Notes: generated from the letters alone by a model not told the origin. A stretch of 56,481 bases of DNA from an uncultured Lachnospiraceae bacterium (GCA_900315055.1 OMXP01000010.1:1-56481), one strand, 5' to 3'; shown: positions 36,493 to 45,666, numbered from the stretch's first letter. Program-made: numbers and translations.

Positions 36493-37239
36493 TTACTGAT
36501 TCTTTGTCACCAGTTCCACGACGTCGGCACCGGAAGCCATGACAGCAGTGCCGTCGGTTTCGATGGTTTCGATCGTGCCAAGATAATAGCCCGATGCAGA
36601 GTACACACCCCGTCCGCAGAGGACCGTTCCCAGATCATCTGCCGACAGGTTGTCTGCCTGCAGGATCGTCATCTGAGAGGTATACCCATCCACGGAAGCA
36701 TCTGTCTCCTGCACCGTGCAGGGAACAAGGCTTTCCGTGCTATCAAGGAAGTACAGCTGTGTCCCCGTTTCCATCTGATAGTAGAGATTTGAGGAATAGT
36801 ACACGCTGTCCTGATCCTCGACCTCACAGCGGATGATTCCGATCCCTGCCTCCTCATTGGAAGCAAGTACGCTTCCTGTCACAGGACTGGCGTTCGGGAA
36901 CTTCACTGTGGTTGTGCCATCGGCAAAGTTTTCAAGCACTGTTCTCCCGGTCGCAATCACAGCCGTATCTGCCTTCCCGCGCTTTCCGGGCGTTGCAGAG
37001 AGAATGGTGGCATAGTCTGTCGTTCCATCCTCATCGATTGTCACCTCATGCCGCTCCAGGACTGAAAGAAGTTCCTCGTTAGTCAGTGCACTGTCCTGTG
37101 TCCGGATCGCACCTCTGTCGATGAGGACAAGCCGCACGATCAGCATGGATACCACAATCACGGCACACAGGACGAGTTCAATCCGCTTTCTCTTTTTCTG
37201 GGCGGGGGTGAGGATCTTCTTGTTCTTTGGAGTATTCAA
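36493..37239 (-). CDS. Membrane-anchored, trypsin-fold-like protein without catalytic residues
   Basis: A 248-residue protein with a basic N-terminus, one membrane segment (about 21-40) and an extracytoplasmic domain. The pattern ATGRTVLENFADGTTTVKFPN, then ASNEEAGIGIIRCEVE, then GTVLCGRGVYSASGYYLGTIETI follows the order of HtrA/trypsin segments (TNxHV..., DLAVLK, GxSGGPL...GxVIGI). The catalytic His is replaced in ATGRT, and no GNSGG serine is present. I infer a degenerate HtrA-like fold. It starts with TTG at 37239 after AAGGTG. It is first in a probable operon with the two CobW-type GTPases, directly after rnpB. Confidence 0.65.
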   Translation of the reverse strand: MNTPKNKKILTPAQKKRKRIELVLCAVIVVSMLIVRLVLIDRGAIRTQDSALTNEELLSVLERHEVTIDEDGTTDYATILSATPGKRGKADTAVIATGRTVLENFADGTTTVKFPNASPVTGSVLASNEEAGIGIIRCEVEDQDSVYYSSNLYYQMETGTQLYFLDSTESLVPCTVQETDASVDGYTSQMTILQADNLSADDLGTVLCGRGVYSASGYYLGTIETIETDGTAVMASGADVVELVTKNQ

Positions 37240-37279
37240 TATGTCACCTTGGCGTTCTGGTGGAATCTGTCAAAATAAG

Positions 37280-37639
37280 AAGCAGAGCGATAAGCCGGGT
37301 TCTGTCGTTGGACGATCATCTTTCTAGTACTGCCGTTGCCGGCAGCATCAAGCGACCTACCTGAGGATGAACCGGGCCGATTCGTGGTCCTCACCTCCGG
37401 CAGTGCCGGAGTTCTTGGTCTTGCTTCGGATGGGGTTTACACGGCTTTTCTCATTACTGAGAAAACGGTGGTCTCTTACACCGCCATTTCACCCTTACCG
37501 CTTTCGCGGCGGTCTGTTTTCTGCTGCACTTTCCCGGGAGTTGCCTCCGCCGGCCGTTAGCCGGCATCCTGCCCTGTGAAGCCCGGACTTTCCTCACCCA
37601 TGGCGCAGTACGCCATGGCCGCGATCGTCTGCTCTGCTT
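37280..37639 (-). ncRNA. rnpB: RNase P RNA, type A
   Basis: The catalytic RNA that matures tRNA 5' ends. The conserved core GAGGAAAGTCCGGGC is at 37581-37595 (minus strand), with further conserved elements (CGGCTAACGGCCGGCGG, AAAGCGGTAAGGGTGAAATGG in part) and the 3' AACCCGGCTTATC. The ends are estimated from pairing of 5' AAGCAGAGC with 3' GCTCTGCTT. The neighbours are on the same strand. Confidence 0.95.
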
Positions 37640-37738
37640 ACAGCGTATAAATTTAACACAATCGAATCGCGCTGTAAAATGAAAAATCCATGAACAGGAC
37701 ATCTGTTCGGGAAACACATAAGAAAAATTCACCTGACG

Positions 37739-37783
37739 AAAAAACAGTACAGGATGCGCTGACTTAGTACGCTCCCTGTACTG
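37739..37783 (-). terminator. Intrinsic terminator of the dgt-dnaG-...-DUF6056 unit
   Basis: CAGTACAGG and CCTGTACTG form a 9-bp stem with inner partial pairing; on the minus strand six T follow. It lies 23 nt after the DUF6056 stop. Confidence 0.88.
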
Positions 37784-37806
37784 CTCTTTCGGATTGGCTG
37801 AAGGTT

Positions 37807-39312
37807 TCACTTCACATCAATGGCAGTCTTTCCATAGTACCGTGCCATCGCCTGATTGACCCAGCCATCCGTTCCCTTCTCGATCCCAAGCCATGGATAG
37901 AGATCCGGCGTATGGGATATGTCCGGGATTATTACCGTATCGTCCTTCGTAGTGAGGATCTTCCTTGTGATCGCATCATATTCCTCTGCATAGGCCTTAA
38001 GTTCTCCGTCTTTTAAGGATTCGACAGCCATACCTGTTGTGGTAGAGGAAAAATCATATCGGACCACTAGAAGGACGGCGGTCAGGAGAAACAGCGCGCC
38101 GCACAGGACCAAGATTCCCCTGCAGACTTTTTCATGAGAAACAGGAAGGGCCCCGCCGCAGGATCTGAGAAGACCGATCACGACAGGCACCAGAACAAGG
38201 ATCGTGTCAAAGTAGATATTCTGCTGCCGTCCCGCACCGATGTTGCCGATGCCGTACAGTGCCGGAACAAAGCCGGAGATGTAAAGAAGATACAAAAGCA
38301 CAAGGCCGCCTAGCAGTGTCCGTACCGGTTGCTGTGCCTTCGGAATCCTGATCGGAAACAGGAAAAAAACCAAAATGCAGAACAGTACGTAAAGTACCAT
38401 TGGAAAGCCCAAGCAGGAGATCAAAAATTTCGTGCCAAGGACAAACGCCTCTTTGACTGCCTGTCCGGCAGGAAGACCTGCGGTACTGCTCTGACGCACC
38501 GCATTACCGGGAGCGAGGACGCTGATAGCAAAGCCAAGAAGCAAAAGGACAGTTGCCAGGATCACCATCGTGATCCGTTTCCGCCTCACATCCTCTTTCG
38601 GCAAAAAGACAAGCATCATGGCAGCGGCAAGGATCAGGATCTCACTTGTCACAAGTGCGGTTGTGTAGTTTCCTCCGCCGATGACAAGTGCCAGAATACA
38701 GCAGGCGATCCCGCAGGAGATCTTGTGCCTGGTAATGATCAGTCTCAGCATCAGTGAGAGAAACAGGAGTGCCAGACTGAAGAATCCGGTGTAGTAGATT
38801 GCACCGTTCCACCAGAAAAGTCCCTCCCGAACGTCCGGGAGAACCTCCAGCATGAGGATCAGTCCTGCAAGAGTCAGGGCAAGCGCCGTCCTGACTTCTC
38901 CCTTCCCGGAATCCGTACACACCCTGAGAAGAGTGGTGTAAAAGAAGAACAGACAGACAGCCGGAAGAAGGACAAGAATCACCGTTGTCAAAGGGTAGAT
39001 GCCGGCAATCCCGGGCTGCAGGGCAAAGAGAAAGATTGCGGCATAGGTTCCCTGCCAGGAGCGGTAGATTTCAGCCACTTCTTTTGCCACAGCCGCAAGG
39101 ACGCCGAAAACGCCCTTTCCCGCCTGCAGCGCCTGAAAGGTCAGATAGGAAAAGGAATAGTCGTCCGCCGCAGGGCGCGCATACGCTGCCGCCTGAAAGA
39201 TCGGGACCGTAAGGATACACACCAACACAAGAAGGAGCGCACACAGGGTGCGCTCCGCATACAGCCTTATTTTCTTTGCCTTATTTTCTGAACGGAATGA
39301 TCTTGTTTTCAT
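37807..39312 (-). CDS. DUF6056 family polytopic membrane protein
   Basis: A roughly 500-residue protein with about ten to twelve hydrophobic segments. It has the family-like periplasmic motif ADDYSF after the first membrane segment, SWQGTYAAIF, and LAPGNAVRQSS, placing it in the DUF6056 group. Related GT-C-type membrane proteins modify cell-surface sugars, so a glycosyltransferase role is possible but unproven. The start may be ATG 39312 or a GTG at 39324 that overlaps the kinase stop; neither has a strong ribosome binding site. It is the last gene of its operon. Confidence 0.72.
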   Translation of the reverse strand: MKTRSFRSENKAKKIRLYAERTLCALLLVLVCILTVPIFQAAAYARPAADDYSFSYLTFQALQAGKGVFGVLAAVAKEVAEIYRSWQGTYAAIFLFALQPGIAGIYPLTTVILVLLPAVCLFFFYTTLLRVCTDSGKGEVRTALALTLAGLILMLEVLPDVREGLFWWNGAIYYTGFFSLALLFLSLMLRLIITRHKISCGIACCILALVIGGGNYTTALVTSEILILAAAMMLVFLPKEDVRRKRITMVILATVLLLLGFAISVLAPGNAVRQSSTAGLPAGQAVKEAFVLGTKFLISCLGFPMVLYVLFCILVFFLFPIRIPKAQQPVRTLLGGLVLLYLLYISGFVPALYGIGNIGAGRQQNIYFDTILVLVPVVIGLLRSCGGALPVSHEKVCRGILVLCGALFLLTAVLLVVRYDFSSTTTGMAVESLKDGELKAYAEEYDAITRKILTTKDDTVIIPDISHTPDLYPWLGIEKGTDGWVNQAMARYYGKTAIDVK

Positions 39313-39320
39313 GAATCTAC

Positions 39321-40988
39321 TCACACAGGAAAACAGCCGCCGCCGACAAATTCACGGCAGATGGAATTGGCCGGAACGGACGCGGTGTCCACGCCGACAA
39401 AGTACTCCAGGAACTTCAGGAGGCGCTTGGCCTCATAGTACTCCTTCTGTGACTTGTCGATCCCGAACAGCAGAGGTTCCGCAAACTGCTTCAGGACGGC
39501 CTGCTCATAGATCAGCACCGAGTTGAAGACAGCATCGACATTGTCCTGATACGGGAAGATGTTGACTTCCTCCGCATCCCGTACCTTCTTCCACTCCGCA
39601 ATCGTCGCCCTCGCGGACTTTCCCCGGGTCCTGTTGTCGCGAACGATCCGTCTCAAAAGTCTTGTGTCCGATGTCGGAATCCGGTTGTGCTCATCGACAT
39701 TGAGACTTGTCAGGGCACTGATGTAGATCCGGAACTTGTTCTCATCGGGAATCGCCTCGGTGCACCTGGGATTGAGCCCGTGGATTCCCTCGATGACGAG
39801 AATGTCAGACGCCTCCAGTTTCAGGCTCTCTCCGGTATACTTTCGTCTTCCCATGCGGAAATCGAAGGTCGGAAGCGGCACCTCTTGCCCCTTCAGAAGA
39901 TTCGTCAGATCCTCGTTGAACTGTTCGAGGTCCAGTGCCTCAATGACGTCGTAATTATAATTGCCGTCGATGTCGATCGGTGTCTTGTCCCGGTTCACGA
40001 ACCAGTTGTCCATGGACAGGATGTGCGGGTGCATGCCGAAACTCCGAAGCTGTACGGAGAGCCGGTGGGCAAAGGTCGTCTTGCCGGAGCTGGACGGCCC
40101 GGCAATCAGGACGAATTTCACTCCGGACCGCTCGTGGATCTGCTCTGCAATCTCCCCGATGCGTCTTTCCTGCAGGGCTTCCTGAACCAGAATCATGTCG
40201 GAAATGTTTCCCTTGCAGATCTGTTCATTGAGATCTCCGACCGTGCTGATATCGACAAGCTCTCCCCACCTCGTGGAGAGGGCGAGCTGATCGTAAAGAT
40301 TCTCCTGCTCCACGAAGGGCTGAAGCTTATCCGGCTCTTCCTGCGTCGGCAGGTTCAGGCAGAGGCCTTCCTTGTAGGGGAACACATCAAAGAGCGTGCA
40401 GTACCCGCAGTCCGGAAGCATGTATCCGTAGAAATAGTCATAGTAGCCGTCCAGGTTGTAGACATTGACGGTGGAGGAGGTGCGGTAGCGGAACAGTTTT
40501 TCCTTGTCCGTCATGCCCTGGTGATGAAACAGTGCAATCGCGTCATCAATGGGATAGGTCTTTTTGACAAGCACGGTCCGATCGTCAGAGAGCTTTCTCA
40601 TGCGCCTTACAAGCTCGTTTGTAAAGTCCTTCGTTACCGCAAACGGATCTCCGTGGAGCGTGCAGTAAAAGGCGCTTCCCAGCGTGAACTCCACCTTGAC
40701 CCGCACATTCAGGCCCTTTTCCTTTGCGATTTCATCTGCGGATTTCACCATCATCATGATCGCGGTCCGGCAGTAGGCGGAATGCCCTGCCGAATCTCTC
40801 GTGGTGATGGGCGCAATCACGCCGTCCCTGTCACAGCGCTTGAAGAGCTCACGCATCTTACCGTTGAAGTACACAAGAGCGATCTCGTCCCCGCCCTTCT
40901 GCGTTTTGATCTCCGGTTCCAGAATCTCCTCGAAGGTCATTCCCTTTGTGATCTGTCTTGCATGTCCCCTGACATATACTGTAGGCAT
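39321..40988 (-). CDS. Nucleoside (uridine) kinase with ThrRS-like N-terminus
   Basis: A 555-residue protein. Residues about 1-60 resemble a TGS domain, and 60-260 resemble the second additional domain of threonyl-tRNA synthetase (HHQGMTDKEKLFRYR region). The C-terminal half is a P-loop kinase with Walker A GPSSSGKTTFAHRL, SMDNWFVNRDKTP and EGIHGLNP, as in uridine kinases, which make UMP from uridine. ATG 40988 follows AGGGGG. Such two-part kinases are known in Lachnospiraceae; the role of the N-terminus is unproven. It is followed by the DUF6056 gene. Confidence 0.88.
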   Translation of the reverse strand: MPTVYVRGHARQITKGMTFEEILEPEIKTQKGGDEIALVYFNGKMRELFKRCDRDGVIAPITTRDSAGHSAYCRTAIMMMVKSADEIAKEKGLNVRVKVEFTLGSAFYCTLHGDPFAVTKDFTNELVRRMRKLSDDRTVLVKKTYPIDDAIALFHHQGMTDKEKLFRYRTSSTVNVYNLDGYYDYFYGYMLPDCGYCTLFDVFPYKEGLCLNLPTQEEPDKLQPFVEQENLYDQLALSTRWGELVDISTVGDLNEQICKGNISDMILVQEALQERRIGEIAEQIHERSGVKFVLIAGPSSSGKTTFAHRLSVQLRSFGMHPHILSMDNWFVNRDKTPIDIDGNYNYDVIEALDLEQFNEDLTNLLKGQEVPLPTFDFRMGRRKYTGESLKLEASDILVIEGIHGLNPRCTEAIPDENKFRIYISALTSLNVDEHNRIPTSDTRLLRRIVRDNRTRGKSARATIAEWKKVRDAEEVNIFPYQDNVDAVFNSVLIYEQAVLKQFAEPLLFGIDKSQKEYYEAKRLLKFLEYFVGVDTASVPANSICREFVGGGCFPV

Positions 40989-41004
40989 TGCAACCCCCTG
41001 TTTC

Positions 41005-41787
41005 TCAGATCTCGTTAAACGGTTCCATTTCCGGTGCGGTATGTACCTCAAGAGCAGGCATCTGCTTTTCCAGAAACTCCTTCATGTACGGGACGAAAAT
41101 CTTCTCGATCCCGTAGTGTCCCGCATCGATCACGCAGATTCCCTTTTCCACGGCATCAAGCCCCACGTGATGCGTGATATCTCCGGTGATCATGACATCA
41201 GCACCCTTCTCGAGGGCAAGATCAATCTCATCATGTCCGGAGCCCGGCAGAATGGCGCAGCGCACCAGCGGCTGATCCGGATCTCCGTAGAAACGCACAT
41301 GCGGGATCGCAAACTTTTCCCGGACAAGCTGTGCGCACTCCTCAAGACTCATGTGTTCCGGCAAAGCACCGATTCTCCCGAGTCCCTCTCTGGAAATTGC
41401 GTCCTCATAGGTCACTTCCAGAACCTGTGTATCGAGAAGTCCCAGCCTGTCTGCCGCCTCCGCCGCCATGGCGAGAACATCGAAGTTCGTGTGCATGGAG
41501 AAAAGCGCCATGTCATTCTGCAGAAGGGTCAGGATCCGTTTTCCGATATAGTCCTTATCCGTAACATGCTTAACCCCGTTAAAGAGCAGGGGGTGATGCG
41601 TCAGGATCAGGTCGCAGTCGCTTCGTATGGCGTCCTCGATGACCTTTGATGTTGCATCGACGGCAAGATATACACTCGACACCTCAAGATCCGTCCGCCC
41701 CGCCTGCAGTCCCGGATTGTCCCAGTCCTCTGCAAGGGACGGGGAGCAGAATTCGTTCAGTTGAGTAATGATCTCCTGTAACAGCAT
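41005..41787 (-). CDS. Nif3-like dinuclear metal-centre protein
   Basis: A 260-residue NIF3/YqfO-family protein. Metal-ligand motifs are visible: LILTHHPLLF (HH pair), MHTNFDVLAMA, GDITHHVGLDA and IDAGHYGIEKI. It forms hexameric rings with two metal ions per subunit in known members. The function is unclear. In Firmicutes it usually follows trmK, as here, 11 nt away. Some members lack the inserted middle domain, as this one does. Confidence 0.93.
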   Translation of the reverse strand: MLLQEIITQLNEFCSPSLAEDWDNPGLQAGRTDLEVSSVYLAVDATSKVIEDAIRSDCDLILTHHPLLFNGVKHVTDKDYIGKRILTLLQNDMALFSMHTNFDVLAMAAEAADRLGLLDTQVLEVTYEDAISREGLGRIGALPEHMSLEECAQLVREKFAIPHVRFYGDPDQPLVRCAILPGSGHDEIDLALEKGADVMITGDITHHVGLDAVEKGICVIDAGHYGIEKIFVPYMKEFLEKQMPALEVHTAPEMEPFNEI

Positions 41788-41798
41788 GATTCAACTCC

Positions 41799-42623
41799 TC
41801 ATGAAAGAAAGGTCAGAAGAAACAGCAGTGCCTGCAGGGCGCCCGCCTTTCCCTTCAGTGCAAGGGATCGTTCCTCCTGGTTGATCTCCTGCATCTGGGA
41901 CAGCAGCTGCAGGGTACTTTTCAGCTTCAGACTGACATACTCCCGGAGAACGGGATCCCGGTTCCGGATAAGACATGGCCCGTAAAGATCCTCCATCTCC
42001 TGCCGAAACAAAGGATCGGCAAACAGGATCTCTGCCGTTTGGGCCGTGATGCCTGCGCTTTTCTGTGTGTCCTGCGGCATTTCCCGGATCTGTTTCTGAT
42101 AACCGTCCCAGTCCGGCCGGATCATCTCCTGTCCCGGCGATGCGGAAAGGACCGTGTAGTATTTCCCGTCCTCAAAAACTGCCCTTTCCTTTCGGATCCC
42201 GATTTTGTTTTTTCGAAGAAACGAGCGCACAAGCTGCGGCTCGGAGTGTGGAGAGAGCACGAGGCTCTGAAAGCTCTTCGTCTTTTCCGGATCTTCCTCG
42301 AGGATCTGCCGCATCAGGATGCCGCCCATCCCCGCAATGACAAGGACCTGTGCCTCGCCCTTCGTAAAGGTTTTCAGTCCGTCGCTTTTTCTCAGCTCGC
42401 AGCGATCCTCAAGCCCCGCCAGCTCGAGATTGGTCTTTGCGATGGCAAGGGGTCCGTCGGCAACGTCCATGGCGATTGCCTTCCCGCAGCCATTTGTCTG
42501 CAGAAGATAGATCGGAATATGTGCGTGGTCCGTACCGACATCACAGACGGTAAGCGTACCTCCTGCCTGTTCTGCTGTCATGTCCGCAATCAGCTGCAGT
42601 CGTTTTCCAAGCCGGATCGCCAT
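41799..42623 (-). CDS. trmK: tRNA (adenine(22)-N1)-methyltransferase TrmK
   Basis: A 274-residue SAM-dependent methyltransferase that modifies A22 of tRNAs. The SAM-binding motif is CDVGTDHAHIPIYLL, followed by AIAMDVADGPLAIAK and VIAGMGGILMRQIL. The C-terminal helical part is longer than in Bacillus (about 240 residues). The ATG shares its first base with the dnaG stop TGA, so translation is coupled. Usually rpoD stands between dnaG and trmK in Firmicutes; it is absent here. Confidence 0.94.
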   Translation of the reverse strand: MAIRLGKRLQLIADMTAEQAGGTLTVCDVGTDHAHIPIYLLQTNGCGKAIAMDVADGPLAIAKTNLELAGLEDRCELRKSDGLKTFTKGEAQVLVIAGMGGILMRQILEEDPEKTKSFQSLVLSPHSEPQLVRSFLRKNKIGIRKERAVFEDGKYYTVLSASPGQEMIRPDWDGYQKQIREMPQDTQKSAGITAQTAEILFADPLFRQEMEDLYGPCLIRNRDPVLREYVSLKLKSTLQLLSQMQEINQEERSLALKGKAGALQALLFLLTFLS

Positions 42624-44491
42624 CAGGACTCCTCCGCCGCCTTGAACGTGATGTGCATGCGCTGAATTTCCTCCATCTGCTTTTTGATCTTTGCGATTTT
42701 TCCAAGAGCTCCGGTAGCATTCGAGGCTTTGATATTTTCCATGCTGGCTCTCTTGACGGAGAGAACGACGTCCTTGAACGCCTTTTCCCTCTCCGGCTGG
42801 GTAGTAAGCCCCTTAATTCTCGTGTTGAAGATATCCGCCACGTCCTTCTGTTCGTCCTCATCCTCAAAGGATCCGATGACGATGGCCGGTGTAAAGCCCG
42901 GAGCCTTTGTCCCTTCCGCCTCGACTTTGAGCGGATCTCCGTAGTGTTCCTCAAGCATCTTGAAATAATCCTGAGCCGCCTCCCTGGCAAGTCCCTCACT
43001 GAAATCCTCGGGTCCGATATAGTCCCGGATCTGCAGATAGACATCCGGATCGTCCGAGATCCAGGTCAGAAGAAGCCCCTCATTGCGAAGCTTTGCCTTC
43101 TCAATGCTTGACGCCTTCTTCTGCGCCGTCGGATTCTGCGGCGCGGGTGTGATTCTCACCGGTCCTTCGCTGAAAGACTGCCGGCCGATTCCGGCCTCCT
43201 TGTAGCCCGCAACCTCTCTGGAGAGCACATCCCGCTGAATGCCGTACTTCTGAGCCATCGCACTGATGTAGTTCTCCCGCTCCATCTCATCGTCAAAACC
43301 GCAGAGCCGTTTTGCAATCTCGTGGTAGAACGCAGTCCTGCTCTCCGGATCGTCGAGCCTGTAATTTCCCTCGATCTGCCGGATCTGGTAGTAAAAGCTG
43401 TTCTCCGCGTTGTCGATGCGCTTCTGATATTCTTCCGTCCCGAGGTTCTTGCAGAACTCATCCGGGTCCTTGTAAGGCCGAAGATCGATGACCCTCGCGG
43501 AGACACCGGCGTCTCTCAGGATCCCGATGTTACGCATCGCAGCTCTCACGCCGGCGCCGTCGCTGTCATAGGCAAGGAAGACATGGGTCACATACCGGCG
43601 GATCACCTGAGCCTGCTCCACGGTGAAAGACGTGCCAAGGGACGCAATCGCCATCGGGAAACCGGCCTGGTGCTGGGAGATGACGTCCATGTAGCCCTCG
43701 CAGAGGATAAAGTAATCCTTGTCCTTGTTGCGCACCGTGTTGCGGGCGATGTTGAGTCCGTATAGATTTTTCTTTTTTTCGAAGATCAGCGTCTCCGGAG
43801 AATTCAGATACTTCGGGATTCCATCCCCCATGACACGCCCGCCGAAAGCGATGACCCGCCCGGAGGCATCCATGATGGGATACATGACACGGTTCCAGAA
43901 TTTGTCCTTCAGGCCGTCTTTCTCCCGGAACACCGCAACACCGGAATCCAGAATATCCTTTGAGGAATATCCCTTTTCCTGAAGGTAGCGTACAAGATCG
44001 CTGTTTCCGCCGTCCGCATACCCGAGCCCGAACTGGTTCATGGTTTTGTCCGACAGCGCACGGCCCTTCAGATAGGCCATTCCCTTCTGTCCCTTCGGGC
44101 TTCGAAGAAGCCGGTAGTAGTAGGTTGCCGTATCCTTGTTGATGGAGAACAGAATATCCCGTTTTTTATTTCTCTCCTTCTGCTCCGGAGATGCCTCCTC
44201 CTTCGGCAGCACGATGCCAGCCCGGCTTGCAAGATATTCCATGGCCTCCTGATAGGTCATGTTGTTGTACTTCTTCAGAAACGTGATCACGTTTCCGCTC
44301 TCCCCGCAGCCGAAGCAGTGATAGACCTGTTTCGTGCGGCTCACGGAAAACGAGGGGGTATGCTCGGAGTGGAACGGACACAGGCCCATGTACTGGGATC
44401 CGGAGCGCTTCAGCTCCACATACTGGCCGATCACATCAACGATGTCATTTGCGCTGATGACCTGATTTCTGATTTCGTCCGAATAATACAA
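42623..44491 (-). CDS. dnaG: DNA primase
   Basis: A 622-residue primase. The N-terminal zinc finger is GLCPFHSEHTPSFSV with VYHCFGCGESGNVITF. The TOPRIM core includes LCEGYMDVISQHQAG and FLAYDSDGAGVRAA. A C-terminal helicase-interaction domain ends at residue 622, with the helical bundle (ENIKASNATGALGKIAKIKKQMEEIQ in part). It starts with TTG at 44491, five bases after GGAGGG; the longer reading to 44551 overlaps dgt. It follows dgt by 10 nt and is directly overlapped by trmK. Confidence 0.96.
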   Translation of the reverse strand: MYYSDEIRNQVISANDIVDVIGQYVELKRSGSQYMGLCPFHSEHTPSFSVSRTKQVYHCFGCGESGNVITFLKKYNNMTYQEAMEYLASRAGIVLPKEEASPEQKERNKKRDILFSINKDTATYYYRLLRSPKGQKGMAYLKGRALSDKTMNQFGLGYADGGNSDLVRYLQEKGYSSKDILDSGVAVFREKDGLKDKFWNRVMYPIMDASGRVIAFGGRVMGDGIPKYLNSPETLIFEKKKNLYGLNIARNTVRNKDKDYFILCEGYMDVISQHQAGFPMAIASLGTSFTVEQAQVIRRYVTHVFLAYDSDGAGVRAAMRNIGILRDAGVSARVIDLRPYKDPDEFCKNLGTEEYQKRIDNAENSFYYQIRQIEGNYRLDDPESRTAFYHEIAKRLCGFDDEMERENYISAMAQKYGIQRDVLSREVAGYKEAGIGRQSFSEGPVRITPAPQNPTAQKKASSIEKAKLRNEGLLLTWISDDPDVYLQIRDYIGPEDFSEGLAREAAQDYFKMLEEHYGDPLKVEAEGTKAPGFTPAIVIGSFEDEDEQKDVADIFNTRIKGLTTQPEREKAFKDVVLSVKRASMENIKASNATGALGKIAKIKKQMEEIQRMHITFKAAEES

Positions 44492-44501
44492 TACTGCCCT
44501 C

Positions 44502-45506
44502 CTACTGCCAGCTCTTGGGCACGTAGATGTCCTCAAACTGGCGGATTGCATAGCGGTCCGTCATCGAACTGATGTAGTCGCAGACGACGCGCTCTTTCGA
44601 ATCTCCAAGATCCATGCGCCTCTTCAGATAATCCGGCAGAAGATCGATGTTTTTCAGGTAATGCTCATAGAGCGCCTCGACTACGCCCATGGCCTTGGCT
44701 TCCTCGCCCTTTGCCTTGGGATTGGTGTAGACATTCTCAAACATGAATGTCCGAAAGTCGTTGAAGGCCTTCTGTACTGCCGGCGACATCGCGATGATGG
44801 GCTGGTCGTAGCTCGTGATGATGATATCGTGGGTGAAGGTATCGAGCCGTTCTTCAAGCGTATGACCGATCACGGAGGCAATCTCTTCCGGTACGTCATC
44901 GTCCGTCAGGATACCGCCGCGGATCGCATCGTCCATGTCGTGGTGAAAATAGGCGATCTTGTCCGAATAGCGGACGATCTGTCCTTCCAGGGTCGAAGGG
45001 TGTCCGCTGGTCTGGTGGTTCAGGAATCCGTCCCTCACCTCATAGGTCAGGTTCAGTCCCTGGCCGTCCTTTTCAAGGACATCGACCAGCCGCACACTCT
45101 GTTCTGCATGGTCAAAGCCCTCCGGGCACAGGCGGTTCAGCACCCGCTCTCCCGCATGCCCGAACGGCGTGTGTCCGAGGTCGTGTCCCAGGGCAATCGC
45201 CTCCGTCAGATCCTCGTTGAGCTTCAGGGCCTTTGCAATGGTTCTTGCATTCTGGGAAACCTCCAGGGTATGCGTCATACGCGTCCTGTAGTGATCTCCA
45301 TCCGGGGTAATGAATACCTGGGTCTTATCTTTCAGCCGTCGAAACGACTTGCAGTGCAGGATCCTGTCCCGGTCTCTCTGAAAGAGCGGCCGAAGGTCGT
45401 CCTGCGGCTCGTCGTGGAGCCTTCCTTTTGAATTTCTCGAATGGGCAGCCCAGGGTGCAAGGATTTCATCCTCGCGCTCTTCGAGCTGTTCGCGTATCAG
45501 AATCAT
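44502..45506 (-). CDS. dgt: Deoxyguanosinetriphosphate triphosphohydrolase-like protein
   Basis: A 334-residue HD-domain dNTPase, which removes triphosphate from dGTP or related dNTPs. The HD motif is in ALGHDLGHTPFGHAGE, with RMTHTLEVSQNARTIA before it and YSDKIAYFHHDMDDAIRGG later. The N-terminal LHCKSFRRLKDKTQVF segment is typical of this family. It is the first gene of the dnaG-trmK-Nif3 operon. A possible extended -10 (TGTTAAAAT) lies at about 45558-45566 on the minus strand. Confidence 0.95.
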   Translation of the reverse strand: MILIREQLEEREDEILAPWAAHSRNSKGRLHDEPQDDLRPLFQRDRDRILHCKSFRRLKDKTQVFITPDGDHYRTRMTHTLEVSQNARTIAKALKLNEDLTEAIALGHDLGHTPFGHAGERVLNRLCPEGFDHAEQSVRLVDVLEKDGQGLNLTYEVRDGFLNHQTSGHPSTLEGQIVRYSDKIAYFHHDMDDAIRGGILTDDDVPEEIASVIGHTLEERLDTFTHDIIITSYDQPIIAMSPAVQKAFNDFRTFMFENVYTNPKAKGEEAKAMGVVEALYEHYLKNIDLLPDYLKRRMDLGDSKERVVCDYISSMTDRYAIRQFEDIYVPKSWQ

Positions 45507-45628
45507 GTCTGCCTCCCGGCGCTCCCCCGCCTTCCATCAGGATCATGAGACAAAGACATTTTAACATAAGTCATAAGAAAAAATGACAACGGCACCGTGA
45601 TTTTGCCAGAAACTTCCGGCATAACAAA

Positions 45629-45664
45629 AAGTCCTGAGATCTCTTTTTTGAAATCTCAGGACTT
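45629..45664 (-). terminator. Terminator after the tRNA-Leu pair
   Basis: AAGTCCTGAGAT (45629-45640) pairs with ATCTCAGGACTT (45653-45664); on the minus strand TTTTTG follows the stem. It abuts the tRNA 3' end. Confidence 0.88.
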
Positions 45665-45666
45665 AG

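Noticed and set aside
39687..41018. Plus-strand frame opposite the kinase gene (443 codons)
   Set aside because: The same artefact; the kinase gene explains the region.
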